Assembly: GCA_950097015.1 (NCBI GenBank)
Contig: CATNEN010000007.1
Coordinates: forward strand, 8,805,001-8,869,000
DNA from: Macrostomum hystrix
Taxonomy: Eukaryota; Platyhelminthes; Macrostomidae
Length of the DNA: 64,000 nt
Reading direction: 5' to 3'
The translations under genes were made by a program, and so were the position numbers. This document shows, piece by piece, positions 30,075-40,851 of the stretch (positions are counted from its first letter, which is position 1; every line of letters begins with the position of its first letter). The notes beneath the pieces are model-generated. The model was not told the origin of the DNA. It saw nothing but the letters and a program-made list of their open reading frames with translations, and did no database searches.

Positions 30075-30288
30075 TGTTGTGCAGTGTCAAAGCAGCCCGG
30101 CCCTAACGGCTTTCTCTCTTCTTCTTCTGTCTATGGTCCCGTTAAGCTAAGCTTCGCCTCAACTGTTGCACCCCTTTTACCCCCCCAAGCTAAACGTAAG
30201 AGTGACTACACGGCTTATTCGCACGCGCGGCTTTAACCCAAATACACTCGTTATATTCGCTATAAGAAGCTTCCTTTGAGTCTTGACA
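30075..30288 (+). repeat. Gypsy-1 3' LTR
   Basis: No difference from the 5' LTR over 214 bp by eye. Confidence 0.95.
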
Positions 30289-31113
30289 GATACATAATAA
30301 CTTTTTCTTGGAAAATGTTTTTACAAAGAGAAATAATTTTGAGACACCTGATGCGAGCAACCCAGAGAATAAACTGTTCCCTGTTAAATTTTCCTATGAC
30401 CTCACAGTTATGAGAGTGGTCATGCAGGCTCATAAAGATGCGGAGGTAAATTTTAAAGATGGAAATGGGATTCGAGAAGAAAGTTTATAAGGCAGCACAG
30501 ACTGCATCTCATTCACCGGGGGCCGTTTCGAGGACCCAGCTAAGCGGTTTGTTCTTTGCACCCAATATCGCAGACATTTTAAAGGGCTTGAATATTCTAA
30601 TCAGAAGTAATCTCAGTCTTGATTGGGTATTTAAGGGAAAGCGAAAGAATATTTTGTACAACATCTCAAACTCTGTTCCTGGAGGACAGATGCTGGTAGA
30701 GAAACCAAATCCAGTGAAAAGAGTTGTATTGAGTAATAAGGAGATTCACGAGAATGTGCTGCAGTTTGAAACTGAAGATGGTGCTGGCGTTGATTTCAAC
30801 GGTGAAGAGTTTGTATTGACGCTGATCATTGAGAGAATGTGAGAGAAAACAAATAAAATTGCTTAGCGATTTCTGCAAAGCTATTGTAGCTATCATAGTC
30901 CTTTATAGTCCTAGTAGCGGGCAGGTTCACTTTTTGCAGGGCTGTAATAAGAGGCTGTAATATGGAAACAGATGCTGGTACCCGTTTTTCCTGTTCTCTT
31001 TGGGAATAATAAAGTTAATATGGAGGCTGCGATGATGTTTGTCCTAGAATAGTATACTCACAGAATACAACTCACAAACTGATCTTAAAAAATAAAGTAG
31101 AGAATTTTGAATT

Positions 31114-31545
31114 TAGAGACAGATTTTTGGAGAGGTGAGGACCCTTTGTTTCCTGATCTCTTCGGTAATAATAAAGCTAATAGATTATGGATTATGGCGA
31201 CTGCGTAAACGTTTGTCCCAGATAGCCCGTCTTGCATACTACTCGGTTAGAAGGCAGGCTAATACATTTAGCCTGTCCGTCATCTGCCCGATATCGGTTT
31301 AATGTACGTACTTCAACTGAAACTTGATATGCTTAAAGCTATTTTTGCCATGTATTGCTACTTTCAGTAGTCACGTACGATGGAAGCAGAGTTGACTAAA
31401 TATTTAGATAAAGCTAAATTACGAAGCTAATATTATTGAGAAAGACTTGGCAATAGAGATATCCCAAAAGGCCTCGTTAATTTACTGCATTCGAAGGTTC
31501 AGAAATATTCTGACTGACAGTTAAAAAATAAGCTGCACGGGAAAA
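31114..31545 (+). repeat. Inner copy of the Polinton right end
   Basis: About 430 bp almost identical, in the same orientation, to 42,612-43,057. It includes the 53-bp inverted match to the left end (31,191-31,243) and stops about 15 bp short of a complete terminus. Beyond it lies unrelated LINE sequence. Confidence 0.9.
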
Positions 31546-31559
31546 AATGACGATTTCGG

Positions 31560-31866
31560 TCATTCGGGTGTCATGCCTGCGAGATCAATCCCGCGCTCTA
31601 CACAAGGGCGCGCCTGACGCGCGTTCTGACCTGCTGCGCGGACGTCATCCGGTCGGAGGCCCGCTGCCATGAGCCCTACATGAAGTGCTGCTGCTCAAGC
31701 TGCAGGAACCGCGCTGGCGAGGCGAGATTTTCTGACCGGCTTCTGCTGTAATGCTTGCGCCCCGGACCAAGCTGGTGGGTGTGACTCTTTGAGGTCGTTG
31801 GCCCAGAGACACGCTTTCTGACTCCTCCCCCTTTCTGGCCACTGTGTGGCTGGCGGGAGCGGTTCT

Positions 31867-31913
<47 letters not shown>

Positions 31914-31935
31914 GGTGGTGTTTTTGTTGTTGTCA
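31560..31935 (+). mobile_element. 5'-truncated RTE-like LINE tail
   Basis: A short coding remnant with a DVIRSEARC block resembles the C-terminal GHVIRAESYC region of the LINE at 19,063-22,614. A 3' UTR follows, with a (GTT)n then (GGT)n tail at 31,866-31,930. It is a different, older member of the same kind of element. Confidence 0.6.
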
Positions 31936-33660
31936 TACTTATAAAAACAGACGCAGACAACATATCTACTGCTGATGCACTACAACAAAATGTCCGTGAC
32001 ACCTAGTAACAAAAGAAATCATCAACATTACTTCTGATTGTTTTTAATTGTGCAATCAGCTATGGACATCGGACTGCCGAGCATCTCCTGCGATCTCGCG
32101 AACTGTCAGTCTGGCAGCGGAATCATGCTAGTACTGCATTTTTTGACCCAGGAGTTTTTTGGCAGGCGATTCCTGGTCAGGGTCTGTCAGCTCCATTTCT
32201 CGGACAATCTTGCCCTATTCTTAAGCAACTGCATGTCTGCTAGCCTGAGGACTAAATATTGTTTACAGTAGAATCTCTGACAACTCAAGTTTGCCTCTGC
32301 TAAATTAAATGAGTCATTCCACAGCAACACCAATTTAATGAATGAAGAAATCAACAACCATTTTCGGTGAAGATCTAACAGAACTACAAAAGGGTCTTGA
32401 CAAAGACCCAATCATTCTTGCTTAAAATATAAACATAAAATAAATATAAAAAACAAAGCTTTTACAGTGTACCTCCCAGCAAACAGGGCGAATAATTTGA
32501 TATTGCAAGATCGACTGGTGGAACCAGTTCAAGAGTGGAAATACCTGGGATTCCGCATGAACTTCTTTTAGCTCGTCTCAGTAACCCCAATAGTTTGGTC
32601 TCCTCTGACCATCGCTCCCGATGAAAACGTGACTGTGGCCTTGAATCATGAATGAAGCGTTTTCGTCGTATTTAAATCGCTTTTTGAAGCATTTTGGAGT
32701 TGTACTGCGGGAGTGGAGGGAAAGTAATTCTGTGTGATTCAAAACCGTACACGTCCACGTCGTACACGTCGAAAAAGACGCGTGTTTGAAGCATTTCTGA
32801 GTTCACTTTAAAGCGTTTTGCGGAAACGCGTCTAAAACGATTCAGGTGACGCGTTTTAGTGGCGTTTCTGAATCGTTTTTTACTCGCACTTGAATCGTTT
32901 GAATTGGGCTATCGCTGGAGCGTATCTGACGCGTTGTTGAAGCGCGTTTGACTCGGAGTTTTAATTTTAGTGAGTTTTTCCTACCATTTCCGATTCCCTT
33001 CTGCTTCTAGTGGTACGTCCTTATAGTACCATATTTGTAGGAAAGGAATAAGCTACAAGAACTGTGCACACGTGGGGTCGTTTAATCCAAGAAATCATAT
33101 CTATAAATCTGTGTCCTGGTATCCATTGAAGTGTAAGCTTCTATCGAAAATTGTCTTCTTTAAGACAACACTCTGCCAATCAATAAAAATGTTTTATGCA
33201 TTACAACTTTCCTAGGTCGTGCACTGCAAAGAGACAATTTTTGTATTCCTTAAACTTTATTAAACTTTATAAGCACAGCTCAGTAGCTAAACAGACGCAC
33301 AAGCTTCAGGCTCGCACTTAAACGTAAATGTAGAGAATTATTTTAGCTTTCTTATGAAACAAAAAAATCTGTAGCACGATACGTAAGTCATCACTGTTTT
33401 TCTCCAAGTGGTGCGTTACAATTTCCTATCTGCCCAGTGTATTTTCGTGACAGCCAGTAAGCCCAGGTTTGGCGGGGAGTTGTCTCTCCAGTTTCCAGAT
33501 TCAGAGCTCTATGGCTACAGTGACACGTGAAAACTTCAGGTGATTCATCAGATCAAACTTAGTTCTATGGACATTCTTTGGTTACTAGCGACATATTGTG
33601 ATATTGTGGTATGAATAGATGACTCTTTCTTTTAATTTTACAGAAAAAATCTGCAATGCA
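31936..33660. other. Polinton interior, mostly unrecognised
   Basis: No intact gene. 32,496-32,573 encodes a short reverse-transcriptase-like thumb motif (EPVQEWKYLGFRMN) followed by a stop, a scrap of another LINE. 32,640-32,960 is rich in repeated GCGTTTT, GAATCGTTT and ACGCGTTTTAG words in both orientations. The rest is AT-rich and featureless to me. Confidence 0.45.
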
Positions 33661-33663
33661 AAC

Positions 33664-35402
33664 TACGAGTGGTATCCAAAAAGTCTTGGGACTTTTTCAC
33701 ATAACTCTTTTCAACAGCTAGCAAGAGTAACAACAGCAAATTTATTTTATAGCGGCTTTATTTACGAATGACACAGTTAAAGAATTTTGAAAATATCACT
33801 AACTGCTCAAAATTTATGCCTCCGTAACTGCAGTGGGGTGCTGTATCTGAATACATGAACAAGAACATGTATTTATTGAAGCGTTTTGAAGGTTTTATGG
33901 AGCGACAGGAAACAGAAGGTCAGCTGTCTTTCAAAAAAGTTCGAATGTCGTTCTCAGTGGCAACTGAGACCATCTCAACATAGTCACCCTTCAGTTGGAT
34001 GCACTTCTTCCACCGGGTAAGCATGCCGTCAATGGCACCTGTATATGCCTGCCTTGGCATTTCGTGGACAAGAACCCGTCGCAATTCTTTCTCAAGGCAG
34101 TCACGGCTGGCATGAACTCTGCCCCCCAGAAGCTGCTTGAGCTTCGGGAAGATGGCGAAATCAGCTGGTGCCAGGTCCGGTGAATACGGTGGGTGAGGCA
34201 GGAGGTTGAATTGCATTTTTTATTGTTTCGAGTGTCTTTTGTGCCGAGTGGTGCCGAGCATTATCATGATGAAGGAGCATTAGCTTCACTGGAGTTCCCC
34301 ACTTGTTAGGGATATCCTTCTTCAGCTTCTTCAGCGAATGAATGTAGCGGTCCGAATCGACAGTGGCATTTGGCTCCAGGAAGTCAACTGTCAGTGGCCC
34401 ATGACAGTCGAAAAAGAGCAACAGCATCACCTTCTGGGAATGGGTCTCACGTCGAGCCTTGATGGGCGCGTCAGAACCTTTCATCGTCCACACCTTGGAC
34501 TCCTCCTTGGTCGAAGAGTCGAAGTAGGGGATCCAAGTTTCGTCTCCAGTGACCACCAGAGAACGGGAAGAGCTCCATCCTCCATGTTGATCAACCAGCG
34601 TCAGATTGTCTTGGCAGGTCTGCACTCGCTGCATCTTTATGTCAGGGGTGAGAATTCTCGGAACCCACCGAGCACTCAGCTTGACCAGATCCATGTTTTG
34701 CATGCAGAGATGGACAGTTGACTTTGGTGTGTCCAACCGGTCAGCGATCTCGCGGATTGTCAGTCGAGCATCGGTTTCAATAAGGTCAAGGATTCGATCA
34801 CCCAGAGCTTTGGAAGCAGATGCTGGAGGTCATCCAGATCTTGGCAAATCAGCCACATCCGTACGCCCCAGCTCAAACTCTTCAATTGAGCAGTACACTG
34901 GGCTCCTGGATACTGCTTCAGGCCCATGAATTGTGCTCAGCTGTGTCAGAATTTCAGCACCATTCAACCTCATACGCCAGAGGTTGTAGGCCGAGCAATG
35001 CTGTGCTGTCTTCTAGAGGACATCCATGGATCCACAGAGCAAGCACTTGGCATCAAAGGCTTCAGCTTGCTCTGCATCGCAAAATGAGTCTCCTTAGTGG
35101 CTGTTTCATAGTGCCACACAAGCAGAAGCAAATGAACATTTTACCATCGATAGTGATGACGTGGCAAACATCATCACGCTAGAGATTTTGCGCGAAAGTT
35201 TAAATTTGGTTCATTTCTGTGAGATTTTAAAATTGTAGTTCAGTTCGAGTTCCTGTTCATGTATTGAGATGCAGTTACCCACTGCAGTTAAAGAGGCATA
35301 ACTTTTGAACAGTTATTGATATTTTCAAAATTCTTTAACTGTCATTTGTCAAAAAAGCCGCTATAAAATAAATTTATTGCTGTTACTCTTGCTAGCTGTT
35401 GA
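33664..35402 (-). mobile_element. Decayed mariner-like DNA transposon with long inverted repeats
   Basis: Inverted arms of about 160-200 bp match between 33,703-33,870 and 35,240-35,402 (shared CAACAGCTAGCAAGAGTAAC at the outer edge). The left end extends to a TA followed by CGAGTGGTATCCAAAAAGTC, a mariner-type terminus. The right end lacks the corresponding outer 40 bp. A broken transposase lies between the arms on the minus strand. Confidence 0.8.
33920..34900 (-). pseudogene. Mariner transposase, frameshifted
   Basis: Minus-strand remnants in order: a GRTDVADLPRSG block and a helix-turn-helix (LTIREIADRLDTPKSTVH), then the catalytic first Asp in VTGDETWI, the second in LLHHDNARHH, and the third in PPYSPDLAPADF. 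This is the DD(34)D signature. Frames change near 34,200 and stops lie upstream of 34,850, so no intact enzyme is encoded. Confidence 0.85.
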
Positions 35403-35669
35403 AACGATGTTGTTGAAGCATAGCCTCATTTGCAGCCGAAGCATTTTTGCGAGCATTATCCCTGAGAGGAATTTTTTGTTAACATTACACCGGAGAAGGC
35501 TTTTGCGAACATAACCTCTGAGAGGGCTTATTTGCGAAATTTGCCCGCCCGCGAGAGGGTTTTTGGTCCGCCCTATTTGGAATCGTTTAATCGAATAGCT
35601 CCCAGACTGGCTATCCATTCCATATACTCCATATTATAATTATAATAATAACTATTCTAATTGATTGCA

Positions 35670-35945
35670 CTAGGACTAATTGGGTCAGATGTGCAGCCGA
35701 CAGCACAGCCGCAGCTATTGTGCGGCGCATCTGAAGGCTGTTCAGTCCATGGACTCGGCGGACGCCACAAGACCATTAATCTCCCCAGCTGATGCTGTTA
35801 CCCATTTAACAGCTGGGTGAGCTGGAGCACTGCAGAGTTAAGTGTCTTGCTAAAGGACACACATTGTTCCAGTGGAGTCGAGAATCGAACCCCCGACCTT
35901 CAAGTCGTGAGTCCGCTGCTCTAACCACTAGGCTACAACCCCAAC
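35670..35945 (-). repeat. tRNA-derived SINE, family B (best-preserved copy)
   Basis: The minus strand starts GGGGTTGTAGCCTAGTGGTT (A box) and continues to a B box GGGGGTTCGATTCTCG. It then runs through the CAGCTGTTAAATGGGTAAC and AGTCCATGGACTGAACAG body to a tail in ACCCAATTAGTCC. It is the fullest of the four copies. Confidence 0.9.
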
Positions 35946-36116
35946 CATTTCTACGTAAGTAGCTCGCAGTGCCACTCACTGAATAATTGGCCAAGGGGTT
36001 CTCGACCAATTACAAGCTATCGAAATGAGGAATTTCAATATTTTTATTTATATGAGCAGTGATCACTGCTACCTGCGCATGCAATAATTTATAGAAGCTA
36101 TTTTGCTAAAGACGAA

Positions 36117-36993
36117 ATGAAACGCTTTTCTACCCAGCTGTACTTCCGACTGCTCCTGCTGCAGCTCCCATCAGCGGTGCTGTGCGCATCCCTGATCTCC
36201 ATGTTCCAACTGGAGACAGCAGAATTCCACGTTGCTGTTGAGCAGACGATGAGTAGCGGTCACTTGTCGCACTGCCTGTCCCTGTGCACAACAAGAAAGT
36301 GGTGCATGGGAGCTCGTTTCACGGGCTCAGAGTGCCTCCTGCTGCTGCCCGATGATGAGGCAGCGCCGTCTGCTGCTGTGGTCCTCACAAAGCTGGGCTT
36401 TGCAGGTGAGAACAGCCAAGATTCGATTTCCAGTGCCACTGTATGGCGAGTATTGACTGAATACTCAGCTGCTACTGGTGAAGTCTGAGTGCAAGTTTAA
36501 TTAATAATTAATAGGCTGCAGTTTGGGTCCATGCAGAAATTGATGCCACATTGACAACTTAACTTAACATGAAACGTTGTCCTCTTTATGAAACGTGAAA
36601 GGCATGACGCAGCTCCACCTGTCCGATTGCCGTCAGAGCACCGCATTTTCGCTCGAAAACATGTGCGGCAAGGCCATCGACGGCAACTTAAGTCAAGTGC
36701 ACGATGCCTGCTCCAGCACTGCCGTCGGCCCGAAGCAGTGGTGGGAATCCGACACGGACAAAGAGGCTTTTGTCACGAAGGTGGCGCTCTACAATCGGGT
36801 TGAGTGCTGCCCTGAGCGACTGAACAACTTTACCATTGAAATGGACGGCGTCACCTGCGTTAACTTCACCACTGAGACCGCCTTCTCTGTGCGAAACTTC
36901 ACCTGCAAACAATGGGGTCAGAGGCTGCGAGTGACCAGCCAATTCAATCAAAAACTGACCATTTGTGAGGTGATCGCCTACGGCTTCATTTGA
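36117..36993 (+). CDS. Secreted PAN plus fucolectin-like (F5/8C-type) protein
   Basis: Two exons, 36,117-36,405 and 36,602-36,993, join in phase 1 (donor GCAG/GTGAGA, acceptor GTGAAAG, a weak one). The product is about 226 residues. It has a signal peptide (MKRFSTQLYFRLLLLQLPSA), then a PAN/apple-like segment (LSHCLSLCTTRKWCMG, then CLLLLP), then a fucolectin/tachylectin-4-type jelly-roll (AIDGN, WWESDTDKEAFVTKVALYNR, CCPERLNNFTIEMDG, LTICEVIAYG). Such domains bind fucosylated glycans with calcium. The N-terminal module recalls that of the C-type lectins at 4.8-14.7 kb. It lies within the outer bounds of the Polinton, on the strand opposite the sphingosine kinase, and looks intact. Confidence 0.75.
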
Positions 36994-37210
36994 GCTGGCC
37001 AATCAGCTGCGTGCAAATGCAGGCTGCTATTTCGCCTGACATGGCTACCGCGGCGATGTTAAAGTTAAAGAAAACGTAATGTCTCTAAAAACTTTCTCCC
37101 TCATAATTTACTGAATTCTTCTTTGTCTAGTACCTTTGCAAGAGCTGTTATTAGTCCGACGTGCATTCCTGCTTGAGTTTCTATCAACATCTGGGCGCAT
37201 TGTTATGGGG

Positions 37211-37412
37211 TGTAGTGCACTGCGTTGCCCTCTCCCTCCCATGCTGGCATAGCGTCACTGCCAACGTGCACTGCCCTTGGCATGTACTTTGTGTTGCGTA
37301 ATGCGCTCATGACTGGGCTGCACGTCGGCAGCCACTATGTGGCTGCGACTATATAAGAACTCAAATATACGGCCCAAGAGGCCACGTTCCTTACTCACTC
37401 AACGGCACTACA
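37211..37412 (+). repeat. Gypsy-2 5' LTR
   Basis: 202 bp with a TATATAAG box at 37,350-37,357. The gag ATG starts at the next base, as in Gypsy-1. Confidence 0.92.
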
Positions 37413-38250
37413 ATGGCGTCGCAAGTCAGTTTGTTTTTTCAAACCCCACGCGCACTGGACTTGCGCACGGACCCTAGCACAGCCCAAACAAAATGGAAGA
37501 AATGGCTCGCCCAGTTCCAGCTGTTCACGGTCACCGCAGGCATCGACGATAAGAAGCGGCTGCGCCAGCTGCTACTGTACACCGCCGGCGAGGACCTGCA
37601 GGCGATCGCGGCCGGCCTCACCAACGAGGCGGCGGGCAAGGACGTCGACACACTCGTTGCCGCGCTCAATCAGCACTTCGACGGCAAGCGGAATCTGCCG
37701 TTCACCCGCTACCAGTTCAGGCTCTGCACCCAGCGCCCCGGTGAGCCCATAGATGACTGGCTCCAGCGCCTCAAGGACGCCGCCGACTGCTGCGCCTTCG
37801 GAGACCTGCGAGAGTCTCTGATCCGTGATCAGGTGATTGCCTGCTGCAGCTCCGACCATCTCCGTCGAAAGCTGCTAGCCATCGACAACGTGGACCTGGA
37901 GCAGGCGGTGCGGGCGGCCCGGGCCATGGAAGCGGCGGAGGCCCAAGCGAGCGTTATGGAGGCCAACGATGCATCTGTGCAGCGGCTCCGACGTCAGGAG
38001 GCCGGTGCAGCAGCCCCTGCAGAGCGGGACGGCCGACAGGGCAGCCGCGAGACAAGCAGCCGAACGGCGGGCAGACCAGGTGCATCAGGTGCGGAGCCCC
38101 CGGCCACCGCACGTGCAGCGCAGCCGAAGGCAAGACGTGCAACCGCTGCGGCAAGCGAAATCACCTGGCGAGGGCCTGCCTGTCCCGGCCGAAGGAAGAC
38201 GTCCACGTCCTGCAGGCCGAGAGCGACAGCTCAGCGGCGGAGGACGGCGT
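37413..38250 (+). pseudogene. Gypsy-2 gag
   Basis: An open frame from the ATG at 37,413 encodes a Gag capsid-like region (WKKWLAQFQLFTVTAGIDDK, FTRYQFRLCTQRPGEPIDDW). The two zinc knuckles (CIRCGAPGHRTC and CNRCGKRNHLARAC, from about 38,081) are in the pol frame instead, so a frame change occurs around 38.0 kb. It could be programmed or a mutation. Gypsy-1 has no such shift. Confidence 0.8.
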
Positions 38251-39035
38251 GTTCTGCCTGACCGTGGCAGCCACAGGAACCGCGGCAGCCGGAGCCCAGA
38301 CGTCGGTGTTCGTCGGTTCAACGCAGCTGCCCGTGCTTGTGGACAGCGGCGCTGACTGCAACATCATCACCGAGCAGGCCTGGCAGATACTGCCGGGACC
38401 CCCGCAGCTGCAGGCAACTCGCACGATGATCTTCGTCTTCCGCTCGCCGAAGTCGCTCAGCACTCTGGGAGCCTGCAGCCTGCGGGTGTCAACGGGGCAG
38501 AACAGTAGGACGGTTCGCTTCATCGTCGTCCCCGGCGGCGGCACCAACATCCTGGGACGTGAGGCCTCGACTTCGCTCCGGCTCCTGAGCCTAGGGCCTC
38601 AGGTCCATGCGATCGAGGCAACCGAGACGGAGGACCCCACGATCCAGGCGGTCGTCAGGCAATTTCCCGAGCTCTTCAGAGGCCTCGGAAAGGTCAAGGA
38701 TGTCTCTGTGCAGATCAACATCAAATCCGACGCCAGACCAATCTGCCACCCGCCCTCCCGCGTTCCGGTGCACCTCCGGGAGGCGCTGGACCGCGAGCTA
38801 GACGAGCAGGAGCAGCTGGGCATCATCCAGCCAGTCGAGGGCCCCACGCCGTGGGTCAGCCGCATCGTCGTGGTGCCGAAGGAGGACGGCAAGAGCGTGC
38901 GGATCACGCAGGATCTGCGCGACGTGAACAAGGCGGCGCTGAGGGAGCGACACCAGATCCCGACATTCGAGGAGGCGACAAGCGACATGGCTGGCTCATC
39001 GATCTTCAGCAAGCTCGACATTTTCAACATTTTCA
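38249..39035 (+). pseudogene. Gypsy-2 protease and start of reverse transcriptase
   Basis: Protease motif LVDSGADCNIIT near 38,337, then the RT entry (LGIIQPVEGPTPWVSRIVVV, ITQDLRDVNKAA). The RT stops after SKLDIF: the segment with the catalytic YxDD box is missing. At the junction lies the non-coding-looking TTTTCATTTTAACAG, then the frame changes and coding resumes beyond the RT core. Confidence 0.85.
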
Positions 39036-39044
39036 TTTTAACAG

Positions 39045-39755
39045 TCCGTCAAGGAGGTCCGGTCGTTCCTCGGCCTGGCCAACCACCTGGAGAAGTTCAT
39101 GCCGCAGCTAGCGGACAAGGCGGAGCCGCTCAGGCGGCTGACACGGAAGGGCCAGGAGTTCGTCTGGGACAGCGAGCAGCAGCAGGCCTTCCAGAACGTC
39201 AAGGACTGCATCTCGGAGAGCTGCACCCTGGCCTTCTTCGACAAGCAGCTGCCAACAGAGCTAGTGGTCGATGCATCGCCCGTTGGCGTCGGCGCCATCC
39301 TGCAGCAGCGGCACCCCGGTGGGCAGACCCGGCCGGTGGCCTACGCGAGCCGCACCCTCAGCGAGGTCGAGCGGCGCTACAGCCAGATCGAGCGCGAGGC
39401 CCTGGGCGTCAAGTTCGGCTGCCTAAAGTTCGCGTTCTACCTGGAGGGCTGTCCTCACTTCGACGTCCTCACTTCTCGCCCGACTGGCGAGAACGTGGTG
39501 GTCCTTGTGGACTACTTCAGCCGGTACCCGGACACCTACGTGGTGCGCAGCCTCATGAGCGCCAGCATCATCACCTGCGCCATGGCCTCGTTCAGCCGCT
39601 TCGGCGTGCCAAAGCAGATCACCACGGACAACGCGACCTACTTCACGAGCGAGGAGTTTAAAGAGTTCCTCGACGGCCTCGGAGTCCAGCACCGCAGGGT
39701 CACCCCACTCTACCCGGCAGCGAACGGCGAGGTCGAGCGATTCAAACGCAGCCTC
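39045..39755 (+). pseudogene. Gypsy-2 RNase H and integrase core, joined by a deletion
   Basis: Resumes with the region following the RT core (EVRSFLGLANHLEKFM), then RNase H (LVVDASPVGVGAILQQ, YSQIEREALG). It then jumps directly to the integrase core (VDYFSRYPDTYVV, TTDNATYFTS, YPAANGEVERF). The integrase zinc finger and linker are absent. The junction lies at two adjacent TCCTCACTTC copies (about 39,454-39,477). Confidence 0.85.
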
Positions 39756-40851
39756 TTGACTTGACTTAGCTGCAGGGGGCATCTTCCGGATGCAGCGGGG
39801 AGGCGTTGCCGCCCATTCCGCTAGCCCCTGGCGACCACGGGCAACTAGAGCTGCGGTGTCGCGCAGGGGGATCCGGTGGTGCCGGCGTCCGCAGCGCGGT
39901 CCTCCTCCGGAGTGTCCAGGAGGTGGAGGGTTGCTCGCCCGGTGGCCCTCAGGTATCGGACGAGCTGGCAGATGTTCTCAGGCCTGAAAACGTCGGGGAG
40001 ATCCGGGTTTGGGCCGAGATAGGTGAGCCGGTCCTGAGTGAAGGCGGGGCAGTCGCAAATAAAATGCTCTGCATCCTCGACATAGGAGAGGCAGAAGGGG
40101 CATTCCTCACTGCGGATTTTGACTTGCAGGAAGCGGTGCCTGGCGAAACAGCCATGGCCAGAGAGGGCCATGGTGACTGCCCTGATGTCCTTGCGGTTCA
40201 GTCCAAGCAAGGCTTTGCGAAGGGCAGTGGAGGGACAAGGGACAGCAGTGCGAGACTGCCGACAATCGGCGGTATTGATCCATCTGTCCTTGTGCTTTGA
40301 GGTCACCCACTGGTTAATCCGAGTGTTGACGACGGCGGTAGGGGTGGAGACCGCAGGCACGGGGCCAAAAAGCGAGCCCGTCGAACCGGCCTTGGCGAGG
40401 CTGTCGGCCAATTCGTTACCAGGGTGGCCAGAGTGCCCTGGAATCCACCTTAGGGACACCTTGTTGTGGGTCCCTAAGCGGTTGAGTTGCGCGACGCAGT
40501 CGAGGACTGTGCGCGAGCAGGTGTGCGTGCGTCCAAGGGCATGGATCGCCGCCTGGCTGTCCGAGTGGAGGAAGATTTCTGCTCCATGGACGTTTTGGTT
40601 GATCAGCTCCAGGGCGCAGGAGCTGATGGCGAGAACTTCGTTCTGGAAAACAGTAGAGTTTATGCCGGTGTGCTGGGAGAAGGTCGCCACAGTTTTCCCT
40701 CCGGACATAATGCAGTAGCCGAAACCAGAGACCGAGTTGATTTGCGATCCGTCGGTGAAGCAGTGAATTTCACGGTGTTGGCCGTGGTCACGTACTTCCT
40801 GGCGAGGCGGAATGCTGGTTTTGAATTTTTGCGGTGGGCACAGCGTCGTCG
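39756..40851 (-). mobile_element. 5'-truncated I/Jockey-group LINE inserted in Gypsy-2
   Basis: Inserted on the minus strand between two copies of GCAGCCTC (39,748-39,755 and 40,852-40,859), which form the target duplication. Removing it makes the Gypsy-2 integrase coding sequence continuous. Only the 3' 1.1 kb of the LINE is present, ending in TTGAC repeats (39,756-39,766 as plus-strand TTGACTTGAC). Confidence 0.88.
39845..40851 (-). CDS. LINE RNase H domain and C-terminal zinc finger (partial)
   Basis: Open frame of about 330 residues inside the truncated LINE. RNase H motifs run in order: [23 protein letters not shown], and [18 protein letters not shown] with the last catalytic Asp. A C-terminal [18 protein letters not shown] finger follows. 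RNase H after RT is seen in I, R1, Jockey-group and related LINEs and not in RTE elements, so this is a different family from the LINE at 19-22 kb. The RT domain is missing because of 5' truncation. Confidence 0.88.

Larger units (their letters stand above)
25976..30288 (+). mobile_element. Intact Gypsy-type LTR retrotransposon (Gypsy-1)
   Basis: LTRs 25,976-26,189 and 30,075-30,288 (214 bp each, TGTTGT...TTGACA) look identical base for base. A 5-bp target duplication GATAC flanks them (25,971-25,975 and 30,289-30,293). One uninterrupted gag-pol ORF lies between. Identical LTRs and an intact frame mean a very recent insertion. The polypurine tract is likely ACTGGAGGGAGACA just before the 3' LTR. 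Confidence 0.96.
25689..30842 (+). pseudogene. Polinton capsid-like (minor capsid?) gene split by Gypsy-1
   Basis: The 5' part at 25,689-25,975 encodes about 95 residues with LEQPIRLDSGANYHVYLNDF and NVTAANNKFHYKW, a pattern I associate with the amino-terminal jelly-roll strands of a Polinton capsid protein. After the Gypsy insertion the 3' part runs from 30,289 to the TGA near 30,842 (with HENVLQFETEDGAGVDFNGE and a short frame break near 30,420-30,460). Total length near 280 residues fits the minor (penton) capsid better than the major one. The family call is moderate; the interruption itself is certain. Confidence 0.5.

Noticed and set aside
18685-31243. Polinton ending at the inner right end
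   Set aside because: The flank there is CGGTTA, not CGAGTA, and the same flank is seen at the second copy, so it is internal family sequence; the outer end has the exact target duplication.
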